A program made the translations under genes and the position numbers. Positions 9,239-18,123 of a stretch of 64,000 nucleotides of DNA are shown piece by piece. The stretch is taken from positions 51,014 to 115,013 of the forward strand of contig NZ_JAECZB010000105.1 of the NCBI RefSeq assembly GCF_016056295.1, given 5' to 3'. The stretch is from Atlanticothrix silvestris CENA357. GTDB lineage: Bacteria > Cyanobacteriota > Cyanobacteriia > Cyanobacteriales > Nostocaceae. The notes under the pieces were generated by a model, which worked only from the letters and a program-made list of their open reading frames with translations, searched no databases and was not told the origin of the DNA. How positions within the stretch are numbered: the stretch's first letter is position 1; the number at the start of each line of letters is the position of its first letter.

Positions 9239-9440
9239 TAATCAAAATGGCACTAAAAAAAGGTGAAACTTGGAGAGGATTCTTTGTTGGAGGTAGGTGT
9301 AGGATATAGGAAAAAATCAAGAACAGTAAAAACAAGCGCAAATATTAATAAACTTCTTGATTACTACACCCTATACTCCAATCCAACAGCCTTATAAATA
9401 ATGGATTTGCCGTTATCTTAGTGCCATTCAGATCTGATTA
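9239..9440. repeat. Palindromic MITE-like element, about 202 bp
   Basis: AATGGCACTAA (9246-9256) is perfectly inverted as TTAGTGCCATT (9418-9428), extended outward by TAATCA and TGATTA. Inside, TTGGAGGTAGGTGTAG and CTACACCCTATACTCCAA are also roughly inverted. There is no coding potential. It fills most of the gap before the next gene. Confidence 0.5.
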
Positions 9441-9509
9441 GTACCTCACCTAAAAAGCAAATATTTTTTTAGTATTTTTAGGTGGAACGTGGAAGTATCT
9501 CTGCCAAAC

Positions 9510-10415
9510 TCAGGCAGTAGCTTGGGCAACATTGACATAAGAGCCATGCTTTAATTCATTAAGAACTGATGGAGACTGAGGTTTCCAATCTAATAATTGT
9601 GTTGCTTTTGTGCCTGAAATTTTTTGGTCAAGCACTAAGGCATCTGCAAATGGCCCCATCAGCTGCCGCGCCTGTTCAAGAGGCCATGCCTGTGTTTGTC
9701 CGGAGATACCCACTGCCTCACTCACCGCTTGTGCAATCTCGCTAACTTGTACTGGCGAACCACTAGCTGCAATCCACAGTGTCTTTGCTGGTGCTTTTTC
9801 CAAAGCTTGCACATATAGTTTGGCAAGATCCTCGACATGAACTAAAGTCCAATAATTTGCTCCCGTACCAATAAAGCGGACAATACCATTTTCCCGCGCA
9901 GAATGGACTATATTTGCCAACACTCCACCGCCACGACCGTAAACAAGGGCGGGGCGTATAACTACCGTACGCACTCCACGCTCGGCAGCTTGAAGAACTT
10001 GTTGCTCAACAGCGGGACGCCAAGCTACCAGAGGAGTAGGATCAATCCGGCTTTCTTCGTTGGCAATATTCTCGCCTGTGTTACCCATTACCCAAGTGCC
10101 ACTAGTATAGATTAATGGCTTACCTGTTCCTTCTAAAGCAGTGAGAATAGCCTCAAGTGCCGTGATGTCGGCTTCTGGTGCATCAAAATTGTTGGTCGAT
10201 GCGGTGTGAATCACGCCATCAGCTTGGCGGGCTGCTTCTATTAAACTTTCAGCAGACTTCAAGTCTCCTATATGTGCATCAATGCCTCGGTCTTTCAGGC
10301 GGCGTACCCCATCTTGAGAACGGACAAGACCAATCACCGTGTGTCCTGCGGTCTGGAGTGTATCTGCGACAGCACTGCCAATGTATCCTGTTGCGCCAGT
10401 CAAAAATACTTTCAT
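9510..10415 (-). CDS. Extended SDR, NAD-dependent epimerase/reductase family
   Basis: A 301-residue protein with the Rossmann signature TGATGYIG at residues 7-14, IHTAS at the end of beta-4 (about 90), and YTSGT near 123, the serine region of extended SDRs. The usual catalytic YxxxK is not obvious: the segment after TSG reads WVMGNTGENI and AWRPAVEQQV. This places it among atypical, NmrA-like or reductase members. Substrate unknown. It is the last gene of the minus-strand cluster and could be an independent gene, since 374 bases of palindromic elements separate it from the monooxygenase upstream. Confidence 0.82.
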   Translation of the reverse strand: MKVFLTGATGYIGSAVADTLQTAGHTVIGLVRSQDGVRRLKDRGIDAHIGDLKSAESLIEAARQADGVIHTASTNNFDAPEADITALEAILTALEGTGKPLIYTSGTWVMGNTGENIANEESRIDPTPLVAWRPAVEQQVLQAAERGVRTVVIRPALVYGRGGGVLANIVHSARENGIVRFIGTGANYWTLVHVEDLAKLYVQALEKAPAKTLWIAASGSPVQVSEIAQAVSEAVGISGQTQAWPLEQARQLMGPFADALVLDQKISGTKATQLLDWKPQSPSVLNELKHGSYVNVAQATA

Positions 10416-10483
10416 GTTTACTTCTCCAATTTCTATTTGAATAAATAATCAAAGTCTTCGCCTACATCATTACTCACCAAGTT

Positions 10484-10569
10484 CTATAGCAGTCCTAAAT
10501 CATTTGTAAAAATAATTTAACCGCAGAGAGAAATTAGAGATTTTCACGACTCATTTAGGATTGCTATAG
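10484..10569. repeat. 86-bp mini-element with 17-bp inverted ends
   Basis: CTATAGCAGTCCTAAAT (10484-10500) is inverted at 10553-10569 with one mismatch. The interior is AT-rich and non-coding. It lies in the gap between the SDR and monooxygenase genes, next to a second palindromic element. Confidence 0.6.
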
Positions 10570-10580
10570 ATTTAGGGTTT

Positions 10581-10721
10581 ATACCAATTCACGAAAAAAA
10601 TGAAACATATGAGTAGGTTGGGTTGAACGGAGTGAAACCCAACAATAACAAGACTTTGAGGTATTGGGTTTCGTCCCTCAACCCAACCTATACCTGCATC
10701 ATATTTTTAATGAAATGGTAT
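10581..10721. repeat. ATACCAATT-type palindromic element, 141 bp
   Basis: Outer arms ATACCAATT (10581-10589) and AAATGGTAT (10713-10721) enclose a second inverted pair, AGGTTGGGTTGAACGGAG with GAAACCCAAC on the left against GTTGGGTTTCGTCC and CAACCCAACCT on the right. The whole is nearly self-complementary. Related outer ends occur at 16597-16678 and 44694-44793. Confidence 0.6.
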
Positions 10722-10789
10722 TACTTAGTCGAAACTCAGACAAATGAATTAACTTTAAAGTCACACCACAGATAGATGTTTCCAGCTTT

Positions 10790-11989
10790 TTAGGGCTGTT
10801 GAATTCCAGAAATGCCCCAAGCGAGTGACTGTGTAAGTTGCTGATACTTGAAAGGGAACAAGAATCGCAGCGTGGCCATACGGAATGTTCGATCCACAAA
10901 ACCTAAAATTGAAGGTGACCATATTAACCAAGCCATGTAGTGAGCCCGATTAATTACGTTTTGGTTGAGAGGACGGCGAATACTTTCATACGTTGCGTAA
11001 GCGTTATCCAAAGAGCATTCTGCACTAAAAGCTCTTTGCAATTGTTTTGCAAGTATTTCAGCATCTTGCAAAGCCATATTCATCCCTTGCCCCGCAGCAG
11101 GGTGGGTTACATGGGCAGCGTCTCCTAAAAGAACAATCCCTTTATTTGCATATTGCTTTGCGTGCATCTTTTGGATTCGATAAATGTGTTCTCCATGCTG
11201 TTCTAACTCCACATCAGCTAAATTTGGCAGACGGCGGATTAATTGGCGCTGTAGTTCTGACTTAGATAAAGCCATCCATTTACCACCAGTCTTTCCCTTT
11301 ATCAAACAGACAACACGAATCTTGTTACCAGGAAGTGGCAAAAGCACCACAGGGCCTTCCTGGTGTAAGAAAACTTTTGTACGGAAACGACCAGTAAACC
11401 AATGAGGGCGTTTAGTATGCAACACTATCATGTCATGGTCGTATGGCTCAAAAGTTGTTTCGATTTCTGCATACTTACGCAAGAAAGACTTGGAACCATC
11501 TGCACCTGCAACAACTGGCGCTTTGATTACAATTTCTTCGCCATTAACTACAGATCTAACTCCTATGGCTTGATTGTTCTCGAATAGAACCTGCTTCACG
11601 TCGCCATAAAGAATCTGACAATAACCACTGTTTTGTGCGTGTGCAGCGAGTAACTCTTCAATTTGTGGATGGGGCAAGTTCAACATATATGGATATTGTG
11701 TGTTGACGATACCCAAATCAACCTCTAATAACTTGCCAAAAACAGGATGATGTACTTCATTGCCGTAGGAAGGTATAGCACCTGCTTCAATAAAGGCTTT
11801 GAGGACACCCCAAGTCTCCATAATCTCTAGAGACCGGGGTTGTAAGCCATCCCCGCGATTTAAATCTCTGGAGTTTTTGCTACGCTCAAACAAAATCGAA
11901 TGGATACCTTTGTGGGCTAAAGCACAAGCCAGCGAGCTACCTGCTACGCCACCGCCCACAATAATAACTTGAGTTTCGGTAGCACTCAT
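10790..11989 (-). CDS. FAD-dependent monooxygenase (UbiH/PHBH-like)
   Basis: The start chosen is the ATG at 11989, just before the dinucleotide fold; an in-frame ATG 60 bases upstream adds a tail without family character. The 399-residue product has VIIVGGGVAGSSLACALAHKG at the N-terminus (GxGxxG), the central ADGSKS (DG motif), and LLGDAAHVTHPAAGQGMNMA (GD motif) around residue 280, the three marks of class A flavin hydroxylases. Such enzymes hydroxylate or epoxidise with NAD(P)H and oxygen. Cyanobacteria do not make ubiquinone, so a role in tailoring a polyketide or lipid is more likely. It follows the UbiG-like methyltransferase by about 110 bases on the same strand. Confidence 0.87.
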   Translation of the reverse strand: MSATETQVIIVGGGVAGSSLACALAHKGIHSILFERSKNSRDLNRGDGLQPRSLEIMETWGVLKAFIEAGAIPSYGNEVHHPVFGKLLEVDLGIVNTQYPYMLNLPHPQIEELLAAHAQNSGYCQILYGDVKQVLFENNQAIGVRSVVNGEEIVIKAPVVAGADGSKSFLRKYAEIETTFEPYDHDMIVLHTKRPHWFTGRFRTKVFLHQEGPVVLLPLPGNKIRVVCLIKGKTGGKWMALSKSELQRQLIRRLPNLADVELEQHGEHIYRIQKMHAKQYANKGIVLLGDAAHVTHPAAGQGMNMALQDAEILAKQLQRAFSAECSLDNAYATYESIRRPLNQNVINRAHYMAWLIWSPSILGFVDRTFRMATLRFLFPFKYQQLTQSLAWGISGIQQP

Positions 11990-12098
11990 AAGATGATACC
12001 TTTGAGTAAAAGTGATGATATTGAATGCTTCAGTTTGGTTAGAATACAATTCTGTTTTTCAGTAATTGTACTATTTCTAAGTTGATAAAAGTAGCGTT

Positions 12099-12809
12099 TT
12101 AGAGCTTAACAGCCTTGCCAATATAAAATACAGAGGTATCATTATTGACTACGATGTTGAGATCACCAGTTTCTTTATCTCTCCCTTTGATACTCAAGCC
12201 TTTAGTGACTACATTGCCAAATCCAACTGTTTTTAATAAACTCAGTAGTTCTTTTGGCTTGATAAATTTTCGCCAGTCATGGACTCCCTGATCAATCTCC
12301 TTAGTAATATATTCTAGGAGCCAGATCATAATAGCTTTAGATTTAAAGTTTCTGTTGATTGTATCGAACAGAAATAAACCATTTGGTTTTAGTACCCGAT
12401 GAATTTCTGAAATCACTTGTCTTAAGTCGGCAACGTGTTCTAGAACATCAACACAAGTAATAATGTCGAATGAATTGCTATCAAAGGGTAAATTTTCAGC
12501 AAAACCATACTTGTAGTTAATGTCTAGATTATTTTTATTGGCATGGTCTTGGGCTACTTTGAGGGATTCTAAAGATTGATCTAAACCTGTGACACTAACA
12601 CCTCTTTTTGCCATGAATTCACACGTCAAACCTCCTCCACAACCAACATCTAATACCTTCAAACCATTCCAGTTAGCAACATAATTGTCAAAAAACTCGA
12701 ATCTGGGTTTGTTGAAATAATACAAAGAGTGCAAATTAGTGTTTTCTTCCCACCATTTACTGGCATTTGCGTTGTAGTATTCAAGGTCATTAGCTTTAAA
12801 TGTCTGCAT
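12099..12809 (-). CDS. UbiG-like SAM-dependent O-methyltransferase
   Basis: The ATG at 12809 has an AGGAG site 5-6 bases upstream and is preferred over an upstream in-frame start 33 bases away. The 236-residue protein is a class I methyltransferase: WWEENTNLHSLYYFNKPR near the start, SAM motif I VLDVGCGGGLTCEFMAKRG (about residues 50-68), ITCVDVLEHV (about 115) and HRVLKPNGLF. It resembles the 3-O-methyltransferase of ubiquinone synthesis in overall pattern, but cyanobacteria use plastoquinone, so the likely substrate is a hydroxylated product of the neighbouring pathway (inference). It sits between the flavin monooxygenase and the SDR, all on the minus strand. Confidence 0.87.
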   Translation of the reverse strand: MQTFKANDLEYYNANASKWWEENTNLHSLYYFNKPRFEFFDNYVANWNGLKVLDVGCGGGLTCEFMAKRGVSVTGLDQSLESLKVAQDHANKNNLDINYKYGFAENLPFDSNSFDIITCVDVLEHVADLRQVISEIHRVLKPNGLFLFDTINRNFKSKAIMIWLLEYITKEIDQGVHDWRKFIKPKELLSLLKTVGFGNVVTKGLSIKGRDKETGDLNIVVNNDTSVFYIGKAVKL

Positions 12810-13025
12810 TTTTTCTCCTTTTAGTTGAGTAATAGTAATCAAGGAAATTGGATAGTAATATCATGTCCGAATGAAGGCTTATAATTAAGACTGACGCTGA
12901 AAGTTTTAAATTATAAGTCATCAAGCGAACTTGATATAACAGGCAACTACAACAAACCTAAGAATCATGAATACATTTATCTGCTTTTTAGAGTATTAAG
13001 TCTATTGAATTGCCTGAAATAGATT

Positions 13026-13859
13026 TTAAGAAGCGGATGAAGCAATTTTCTTCGCTATTTTATTACTTCCACCCTCTATTCGATTAATGAGCCATTCCGC
13101 AAGTGCTGGTACCCAGCGTTGCATAGCCATCAGTAATCGAATAGATCCGGCCAAAACAGGTGTAGGTTTTCCTTTTGCTATGGCCTCTAACAACTGTCGT
13201 GCAGTATCTTTTGGTAATAATTTGTTAGAGGACTCAAGATGCCATGATGGTAATTGCTCTAACGGTAAATGTGCGCCAGCTTCAGTTAATGTGGGGCCTG
13301 GATAAACTGTGATAGCACGGATGCCAGTGTTAGCTAATTCGCGACGGACAACGGAAATAAAGCCGTCTGCTGCTGCTTTTGTGGCTGTGTATCCACTTGA
13401 CCAAATAAATCCCAATTGAGCTATAGGTGCAGAAACATGGACAATAGTACCTACTTCTTGCCGATGCATAATCGGTAGCACAGCCTGGGTTAAATGAAAT
13501 AGACCAAACAGATGAGTATCGACCATAGCTTGAAGTTCTGAATCTTTCAGAAACTCAACAGGGCCAAGATACTCAATACCTGCATTGGCGATCGCGACAT
13601 CAATACGACCAAATCTTTTCACTGCCTCATCTATGGCATACATAAGCTGCTTTTTGTTCCCCACGTCAGCAGTCACTGCTAAGGCTTGTCCTGAACTTTG
13701 GTTTATTTCAGATGCCAATTCTGCTAAAGAAACCTCTGAGCGTGCGATAACAATTACTTTAGCTCCAGCTGCTGCGGCCTGTCGTGCCACTTCCCGACCA
13801 ATTCCTTTAGAAGCCCCAGTAATTAAGACTACCTTGTTCGAGTACCAATCTAGAGACAT
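13026..13859 (-). CDS. Classical short-chain dehydrogenase/reductase
   Basis: Translation most likely begins at the ATG at 13859, because an almost perfect anti-Shine-Dalgarno match (GAGGAGGTGAT) lies just upstream; the GTG nine bases earlier is inside that site. The 277-residue protein has TGASKGIG, the NAG motif (IANAGIEYLG), a serine-containing HVSAPIAQLG region and the catalytic YTATK. Residues after 200 are longer and more hydrophobic than in FabG, and end in a basic tail (NRIEGGSNKIAKKIASS), suggesting membrane association. The reaction is probably keto reduction or alcohol oxidation on a lipid-like substrate. The DUF-type membrane protein gene lies 41 bases upstream, so the two are probably co-transcribed. 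Confidence 0.87.
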   Translation of the reverse strand: MSLDWYSNKVVLITGASKGIGREVARQAAAAGAKVIVIARSEVSLAELASEINQSSGQALAVTADVGNKKQLMYAIDEAVKRFGRIDVAIANAGIEYLGPVEFLKDSELQAMVDTHLFGLFHLTQAVLPIMHRQEVGTIVHVSAPIAQLGFIWSSGYTATKAAADGFISVVRRELANTGIRAITVYPGPTLTEAGAHLPLEQLPSWHLESSNKLLPKDTARQLLEAIAKGKPTPVLAGSIRLLMAMQRWVPALAEWLINRIEGGSNKIAKKIASSAS

Positions 13860-13899
13860 TAGTATCACCTCCTCACAACTTCATAATTTATGACAGGAT

Positions 13900-14361
13900 C
13901 TAGCGCAGCCAAGTTAGGTATACAGTTAATACCAGAGCCAAAATCAAGACACAAATAGTCCAAAATGCCAGTTCCTTTTGTTCATCATCATCTACCGAAG
14001 AACCGTGAGCTGGTAAACCCTGAGTTAACCGTTTTTCCAGACGTTGGTCAATAATAAGCTTTCGACCTAATGCCAACACAATGAGTGAGGCAGCAATTAA
14101 GGGTACATACGAAACATATCCTGTACCAATAGTGCGTACTCCCTGTACAGCTACCACAATTATTGCTGCAAACAAAGCAGTTCTGTTGTAGTTTTGCCAA
14201 GAATGTACACGAACATCATCTATTACATCTACTACGGATTGTTGAACCCCAGGGGTTATTGCTTTTAAAAATAGTGGACGTACACAAGCAGACATAACGA
14301 TTCCACCACCTAGTACAAATGCCAATGAGAAATTTTCTAAAATCGTTAAAAGCTTTTCCAT
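13900..14361 (-). CDS. Small four-helix membrane protein
   Basis: A 153-residue protein with about four hydrophobic segments (residues 8-32, 62-80, 84-98 and 130-150). The first segment carries GGGIVMSACVRPLFLKA, resembling DUF4149/TMEM205-like proteins. A short charged loop (SSVDDDEQKE) precedes the last helix. No catalytic motif is visible. The SDR gene follows 41 bases downstream, suggesting a two-gene transcription unit within the cluster. Family placement is tentative. Confidence 0.65.
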   Translation of the reverse strand: MEKLLTILENFSLAFVLGGGIVMSACVRPLFLKAITPGVQQSVVDVIDDVRVHSWQNYNRTALFAAIIVVAVQGVRTIGTGYVSYVPLIAASLIVLALGRKLIIDQRLEKRLTQGLPAHGSSVDDDEQKELAFWTICVLILALVLTVYLTWLR

Positions 14362-15021
14362 GATGACTCCTTAATTCAAACTCATTCTGTGAGTTAAGTG
14401 TTTACAATTTCTTCTGTTCTGGATTCATAGGCGTGAATTTCCCAATCAGAAATTACACCAATGAAAATATTTCTTGTGATTCTTGATGCTTATTTTGCAA
14501 GAATGCAATGCTTTTTTGAGAACAAATATTGTAGAGAAGTCTTGCAAAACTCTTGATAAATAGCAGCCTTTTTTTGCTTTATTTGCTGCCACTAGTTAGC
14601 TGCTCAATTTTCTACATTAATTCACTGTTAATACTTACATCAATTAAGTATTAACGATTGCCTGAAAACTTTTTTAGCTTTTGAGAAAATTGTTTTTTCA
14701 ACGCTAACATTTACTTTGATTATTGCTTGTTTAGTGTAAATTGTCAAGTAAAAATTGTGAAAAAATAATTTCAGTAGTATTTTACGGCATCGGATTAAAC
14801 TCCAATTCTTGTGTTTAATTAGTGTCATACATCAGCACATTTTTGTTGATGAAATTGAAGACTAGAGCGACAGTATACTAATCTCAAAAAAACGCTTTAT
14901 TTGAGTTCTAGCAGGAGGCAGGAGGCAGCTATACTGGAGGTAAAATATTACTATTCTTAATATCCATGCTTGTCATTATGCCCTGACCTTTATTCGCTTG
15001 CTGTACTGTCGCTCTAGTTAT
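14362..15021. other. Non-coding gap of 660 bp
   Basis: No supportable gene. Its 5' part on the minus strand should hold the promoter of the membrane protein/SDR genes; I see no clear operator. The part from 14861 to 15018 is a terminal-inverted-repeat element, listed separately. Confidence 0.55.
14861..15018. mobile_element. 158-bp MITE-like element with perfect 15-bp terminal inverted repeats
   Basis: ACTAGAGCGACAGTA (14861-14875) is exactly inverted as TACTGTCGCTCTAGT (15004-15018). The interior is non-coding and contains a small hairpin (CTCAAA at 14883 with TTTGAG) and a GGAGGCA tandem. It ends 4 bases past the stop codon of the fabD-like gene, so it may also end that transcript. No target-site duplication is evident. 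Confidence 0.65.
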
Positions 15022-15969
15022 TTAAACGCAGACAACAGTTTTGCTTAATGCCTGTAACGTTTTATCAATTGAAGTTCGATCTTCGACGTTTAATGTTTGA
15101 ACTCCATTAACGGTACGCTTAATAAGGTTAGAAAGCGTCCGACCGGGGCCAAACTCAATAAAGGTATCTATGCCATCGCGCACCATGTGTTGGACGCTTT
15201 GTACCCAAAGAACTGGATTAGCTACTTGCCTAACCAGCATTTGTCGAATCTCAGTAGCTTGAGTTATTGGTTGTGCTGTGACGTTGGTAATGACAGGAAA
15301 AAGTGGATCGCGGATAGGGACGCTTGCGAGAATCTCTGCAAAGCTCTCTGCTACAGGCTGCATAAGATGAGTGTGAAACGGTGCAGAGACTGCTAGCGGA
15401 ACTACTCCACTTGCGCCAACTTCGTAGGCAAGTTTGCTGACTTGCTCTACAGCAGGTGCATCACCGCCGACTACAGTTTGGCTTAGTGAATTGTAGTTTG
15501 CTGGTTCACATACACCGAGTGCAACCACCTGCTTACACAAGTCTTCGATCTGCGCTGCATCCAATCCTTTAATAGCTGCCATTGCCGTATCTCGACTGGC
15601 GATCGCTTCTTCCATAAGAAGTCCTCTTTGCCTGACGAGAAAAACGGCATCCTCAAACTCCAATGCCTTTGCTGCAACAAGCGCGGTGTATTCTCCAAGG
15701 CTGAGTCCAGCTGCTACTGCTGGTTTAAAATGTTCGGATTCTAGGGCGGCTAAACAAGCAAGGCTAGCTACAAGGATCAATGGTTGTGCATTTTTAGTCT
15801 GCAATAACGTCTCTTTAGAACCGAATTGAGACATTTCTAACAGATTAAAACCAAGTATTGCGGAAGCGCGATCATATAATGACCTAGCTGAAGAATAGCA
15901 TTCAGCAATTTCTACACCCATTCCAACACACTGACTACCTTGCCCAGGAAAGACATATGCTATTTTCAT
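15022..15969 (-). CDS. fabD: Malonyl-CoA:ACP transacylase (FabD-like)
   Basis: A 315-residue acyltransferase of the FabD family. It loads malonyl units from CoA onto an acyl carrier protein. Visible motifs are FPGQGSQ (residues 7-13), the nucleophile motif GLSLGEYTA with Ser90, the arginine in VRQRGLLM that binds the malonyl carboxylate, and the catalytic histidine in PFHTHLM. The usual GHSLG has Leu in place of His before the serine, a variant also seen in functional FabDs. The ACP, KS and KR genes of a type II system lie upstream on the same strand, so this copy probably serves that pathway rather than general fatty acid synthesis. Confidence 0.9.
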   Translation of the reverse strand: MKIAYVFPGQGSQCVGMGVEIAECYSSARSLYDRASAILGFNLLEMSQFGSKETLLQTKNAQPLILVASLACLAALESEHFKPAVAAGLSLGEYTALVAAKALEFEDAVFLVRQRGLLMEEAIASRDTAMAAIKGLDAAQIEDLCKQVVALGVCEPANYNSLSQTVVGGDAPAVEQVSKLAYEVGASGVVPLAVSAPFHTHLMQPVAESFAEILASVPIRDPLFPVITNVTAQPITQATEIRQMLVRQVANPVLWVQSVQHMVRDGIDTFIEFGPGRTLSNLIKRTVNGVQTLNVEDRTSIDKTLQALSKTVVCV

Positions 15970-16075
15970 GAAACCTCACAGAAATTTGAGAAACCATTTG
16001 GCTTTAACCTATGTAAGAAAATGACAAAACAGATTTATTCATTGACTAAAGAATGATTGCTTTTGATTGCAACTT

Positions 16076-16492
16076 CTACGATAGAGAAACTAAATCGAGT
16101 TGCTTTAACATACCAAGCTGGTCAAAATTATCCCAGAATTCCACAATTTTTCCGTTAGCAATTCGACTGATAGTAACTCCTTTTACTATCATTTGCTTAT
16201 TGGTAGGCGCAGCGCCCATCAGATCGCCTTTGTGTGTACCGCGTGCTGTCCAACGAGCCATAACCTTATCTTCTTCAGCAATAATATCCTCAATGGTGAA
16301 GTGGATATCGGGAAATGCAGTGAGATATTGATTAACTAAGTTTTTGGCTGCTGCAACGCCTGTTGGTTGTCCAGGGTAATCATGAGCAACGAAATTAGCA
16401 TCAATTAACTCGTCTGCTAAAGCTATATTCCTTTCGTTCCAAGCTTTTTCGTACCAATTACGAATGACCGTTTTGTTTGTATTCAAAGACAT
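16076..16492 (-). CDS. SnoaL-like / ester cyclase family protein
   Basis: A 138-residue protein of the NTF2-like SnoaL group. The visible pattern is the N-terminal NKTVIRNWYEKAWNERN, DANFVAHDYPGQPTG, FPDIHFTIEDIIAEEDKVMARW, then GVTISRIANGKIVEFWDNFD. SnoaL members close rings in aromatic polyketide pathways or act as hydrolases and isomerases; many uncharacterised ones exist. Its position between the fabD-like gene and the ketosynthase block makes a role in processing a polyketide product plausible, but this is inference from neighbourhood. Confidence 0.82.
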   Translation of the reverse strand: MSLNTNKTVIRNWYEKAWNERNIALADELIDANFVAHDYPGQPTGVAAAKNLVNQYLTAFPDIHFTIEDIIAEEDKVMARWTARGTHKGDLMGAAPTNKQMIVKGVTISRIANGKIVEFWDNFDQLGMLKQLDLVSLS

Positions 16493-16596
16493 GAAATACT
16501 CTCCTACACATTAACGTTTGCATTTTTGTCTGAGTAACGCAGACACGACAATTAAAAAAGCTTTTATGACTTGTACACTGAAGCGGCTGTATACTA

Positions 16597-16678
16597 ATAC
16601 CAATTCGCAATTAAGAAATTCAGATTATATCTAGGTTTCAAGGTTTGAATCTATTGCCGAATTTTAGAGAATTGGTAT
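16597..16678. repeat. ATACCAATTC palindromic element, 82 bp
   Basis: ATACCAATTC (16597-16606) is exactly inverted as GAATTGGTAT (16669-16678). The interior also pairs in part (GCAATTAAGAAATTC against GAATTTTAGA). It is a member of the element type also present at 10581-10721 and 44694-44793. Confidence 0.65.
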
Positions 16679-16756
16679 AAGTCACATTATCTTGTTTAGT
16701 TTGCAAGGAAGAAACTGCTTTGCTTGCTTTTCTAATTACAATTTTGAAGAATAATA

Positions 16757-17989
16757 CTAGGTAAGCAAAACAAATTGATTAGGATTACTAAGGTTCAAAT
16801 CCTGAAGTGCAACTCCTTGAACAATGCCAATTAATTCAGGAGATTGATTGCCTGCTGTTAGAGCGACAGATCTAAGGAAGATAGCTACACCAGTTGGTAA
16901 ACTTTCAGGAGATGAAGCTAGAAAGTAGTTATTGAGTGAGCCACTAAGCTGGATTTGATCTAAATTTTGTAAGCTAAAGTCTGTAATGTGGGCATAGTCT
17001 TGAACACCCGTTGTTGTAGAGTCGCTATCGTTGTAATAAACATTGTTGGCAGATCCAAGGATAAATTTATCACTTCCTAATCCACCTGTTAAAACATCAA
17101 TTTCACCTTTGCCATACCCAAATGTTGGATTAAATGGGTCAACACCAATTAGTAGATCATTGCCCTTACCACCTTGCAAATAGTCATTACCTTGACCACT
17201 TTGCAGATAATCATCACCTAAACCACCAAAAAGCCGATCATTCTCAGTATCACCATAAAGCTGGTCATTACCTTGACCACCTTTGATAAAGTCATTACCA
17301 CCACCACCACCTATAATATCATCACCATCTTCACCAAATATCTGATCATTTCCTAAACTACCATTGACGCGATCGCTGCCTAAACCAGTATAGATAATAT
17401 CATCATCATATCCACCATTGATTAAATCTTGACCAGCACCTCCATAGATGAGATCCTTACCATCACCACCTGTAATAATGTCATTACCTTTACCACTAAT
17501 GATAATGTCATCACCATCTCCAAGACTTGGTTCTTCACCATTACCATTCAGATAATTATCTCCATTACCGCCAATAATAATGTCATTTCCTGCACCACCA
17601 TTGATGTTATCACCTCCACCTCTACCAATGAGAATATCATTGCCTAATTCACCTCTAATTTCGTCTTTACCATTGCCACCGACAACAATATCATTTCCAC
17701 TTTGGCCATTGAGAACATTAATACCAGAATCGCTGGCATAAATCAGGTCATTGCCATCTAAACCATAAATAATATCATCGCCGCCTACCCCGTAAATTAT
17801 GTCATCTCCGGGTGAACCAGCAATAAACTCATCATTAGCAGTACCAAAAACTTGAAAAGCATCAGAATTTGCTCCTGCATTGGAAATAGTATCTTGAAAA
17901 ACATTGAGAAAGTAATTTACTGATGGATTGTTTATGACTGACACCAAAATTTGCTCTTTTAGTAGTTGGATTTCTTCGATAGATTGCAT
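16757..17989 (-). CDS. RTX-type calcium-binding repeat protein
   Basis: The ATG at 17989 has GAGGAAAA upstream and is preferred over a start 87 bases earlier. The 410-residue protein starts with a soluble region without signal peptide (MQSIEEIQLLKEQ). From about residue 45 to 270 it consists of nonapeptide repeats of the GGxGxDxI type (for example GGDGKDLIYGGAGQDLI), which fold as a calcium-binding parallel beta-roll. The C-terminal ~120 residues (GGLGSDKFILG onward) match the typical cyanobacterial RTX end domain. RTX proteins usually leave by type I secretion without cleavage; no such exporter is adjacent. Its place inside a polyketide-like cluster may be coincidental. Confidence 0.9.
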   Translation of the reverse strand: MQSIEEIQLLKEQILVSVINNPSVNYFLNVFQDTISNAGANSDAFQVFGTANDEFIAGSPGDDIIYGVGGDDIIYGLDGNDLIYASDSGINVLNGQSGNDIVVGGNGKDEIRGELGNDILIGRGGGDNINGGAGNDIIIGGNGDNYLNGNGEEPSLGDGDDIIISGKGNDIITGGDGKDLIYGGAGQDLINGGYDDDIIYTGLGSDRVNGSLGNDQIFGEDGDDIIGGGGGNDFIKGGQGNDQLYGDTENDRLFGGLGDDYLQSGQGNDYLQGGKGNDLLIGVDPFNPTFGYGKGEIDVLTGGLGSDKFILGSANNVYYNDSDSTTTGVQDYAHITDFSLQNLDQIQLSGSLNNYFLASSPESLPTGVAIFLRSVALTAGNQSPELIGIVQGVALQDLNLSNPNQFVLLT

Positions 17990-18123
17990 AATTTTTTCCT
18001 CATTGATTTGATTTTTATTAACTAAGCAACAGTTACGCTTAGGTAAAAAGAAGATATGCAAACTTGCTAGTTTCAAAAATTTAGACTAGATGGCTCATGC
18101 AGAGCCATCTATCAATAGAATTT

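Noticed and set aside
12099..12809. Ubiquinone biosynthesis gene ubiG
   Set aside because: The sequence pattern is UbiG-like, but cyanobacteria use plastoquinone and the neighbours are polyketide-type genes, so the ubiquinone role was not adopted.
16787..16815. tRNA T-loop-like string GGTTCAAATCC
   Set aside because: It lies within the RTX coding sequence and no acceptor stem or anticodon arm can be formed around it.
17429..17647. Antisense frame rich in Thr/Ile over the RTX repeats
   Set aside because: A low-complexity shadow of the glycine-aspartate repeats on the coding strand.
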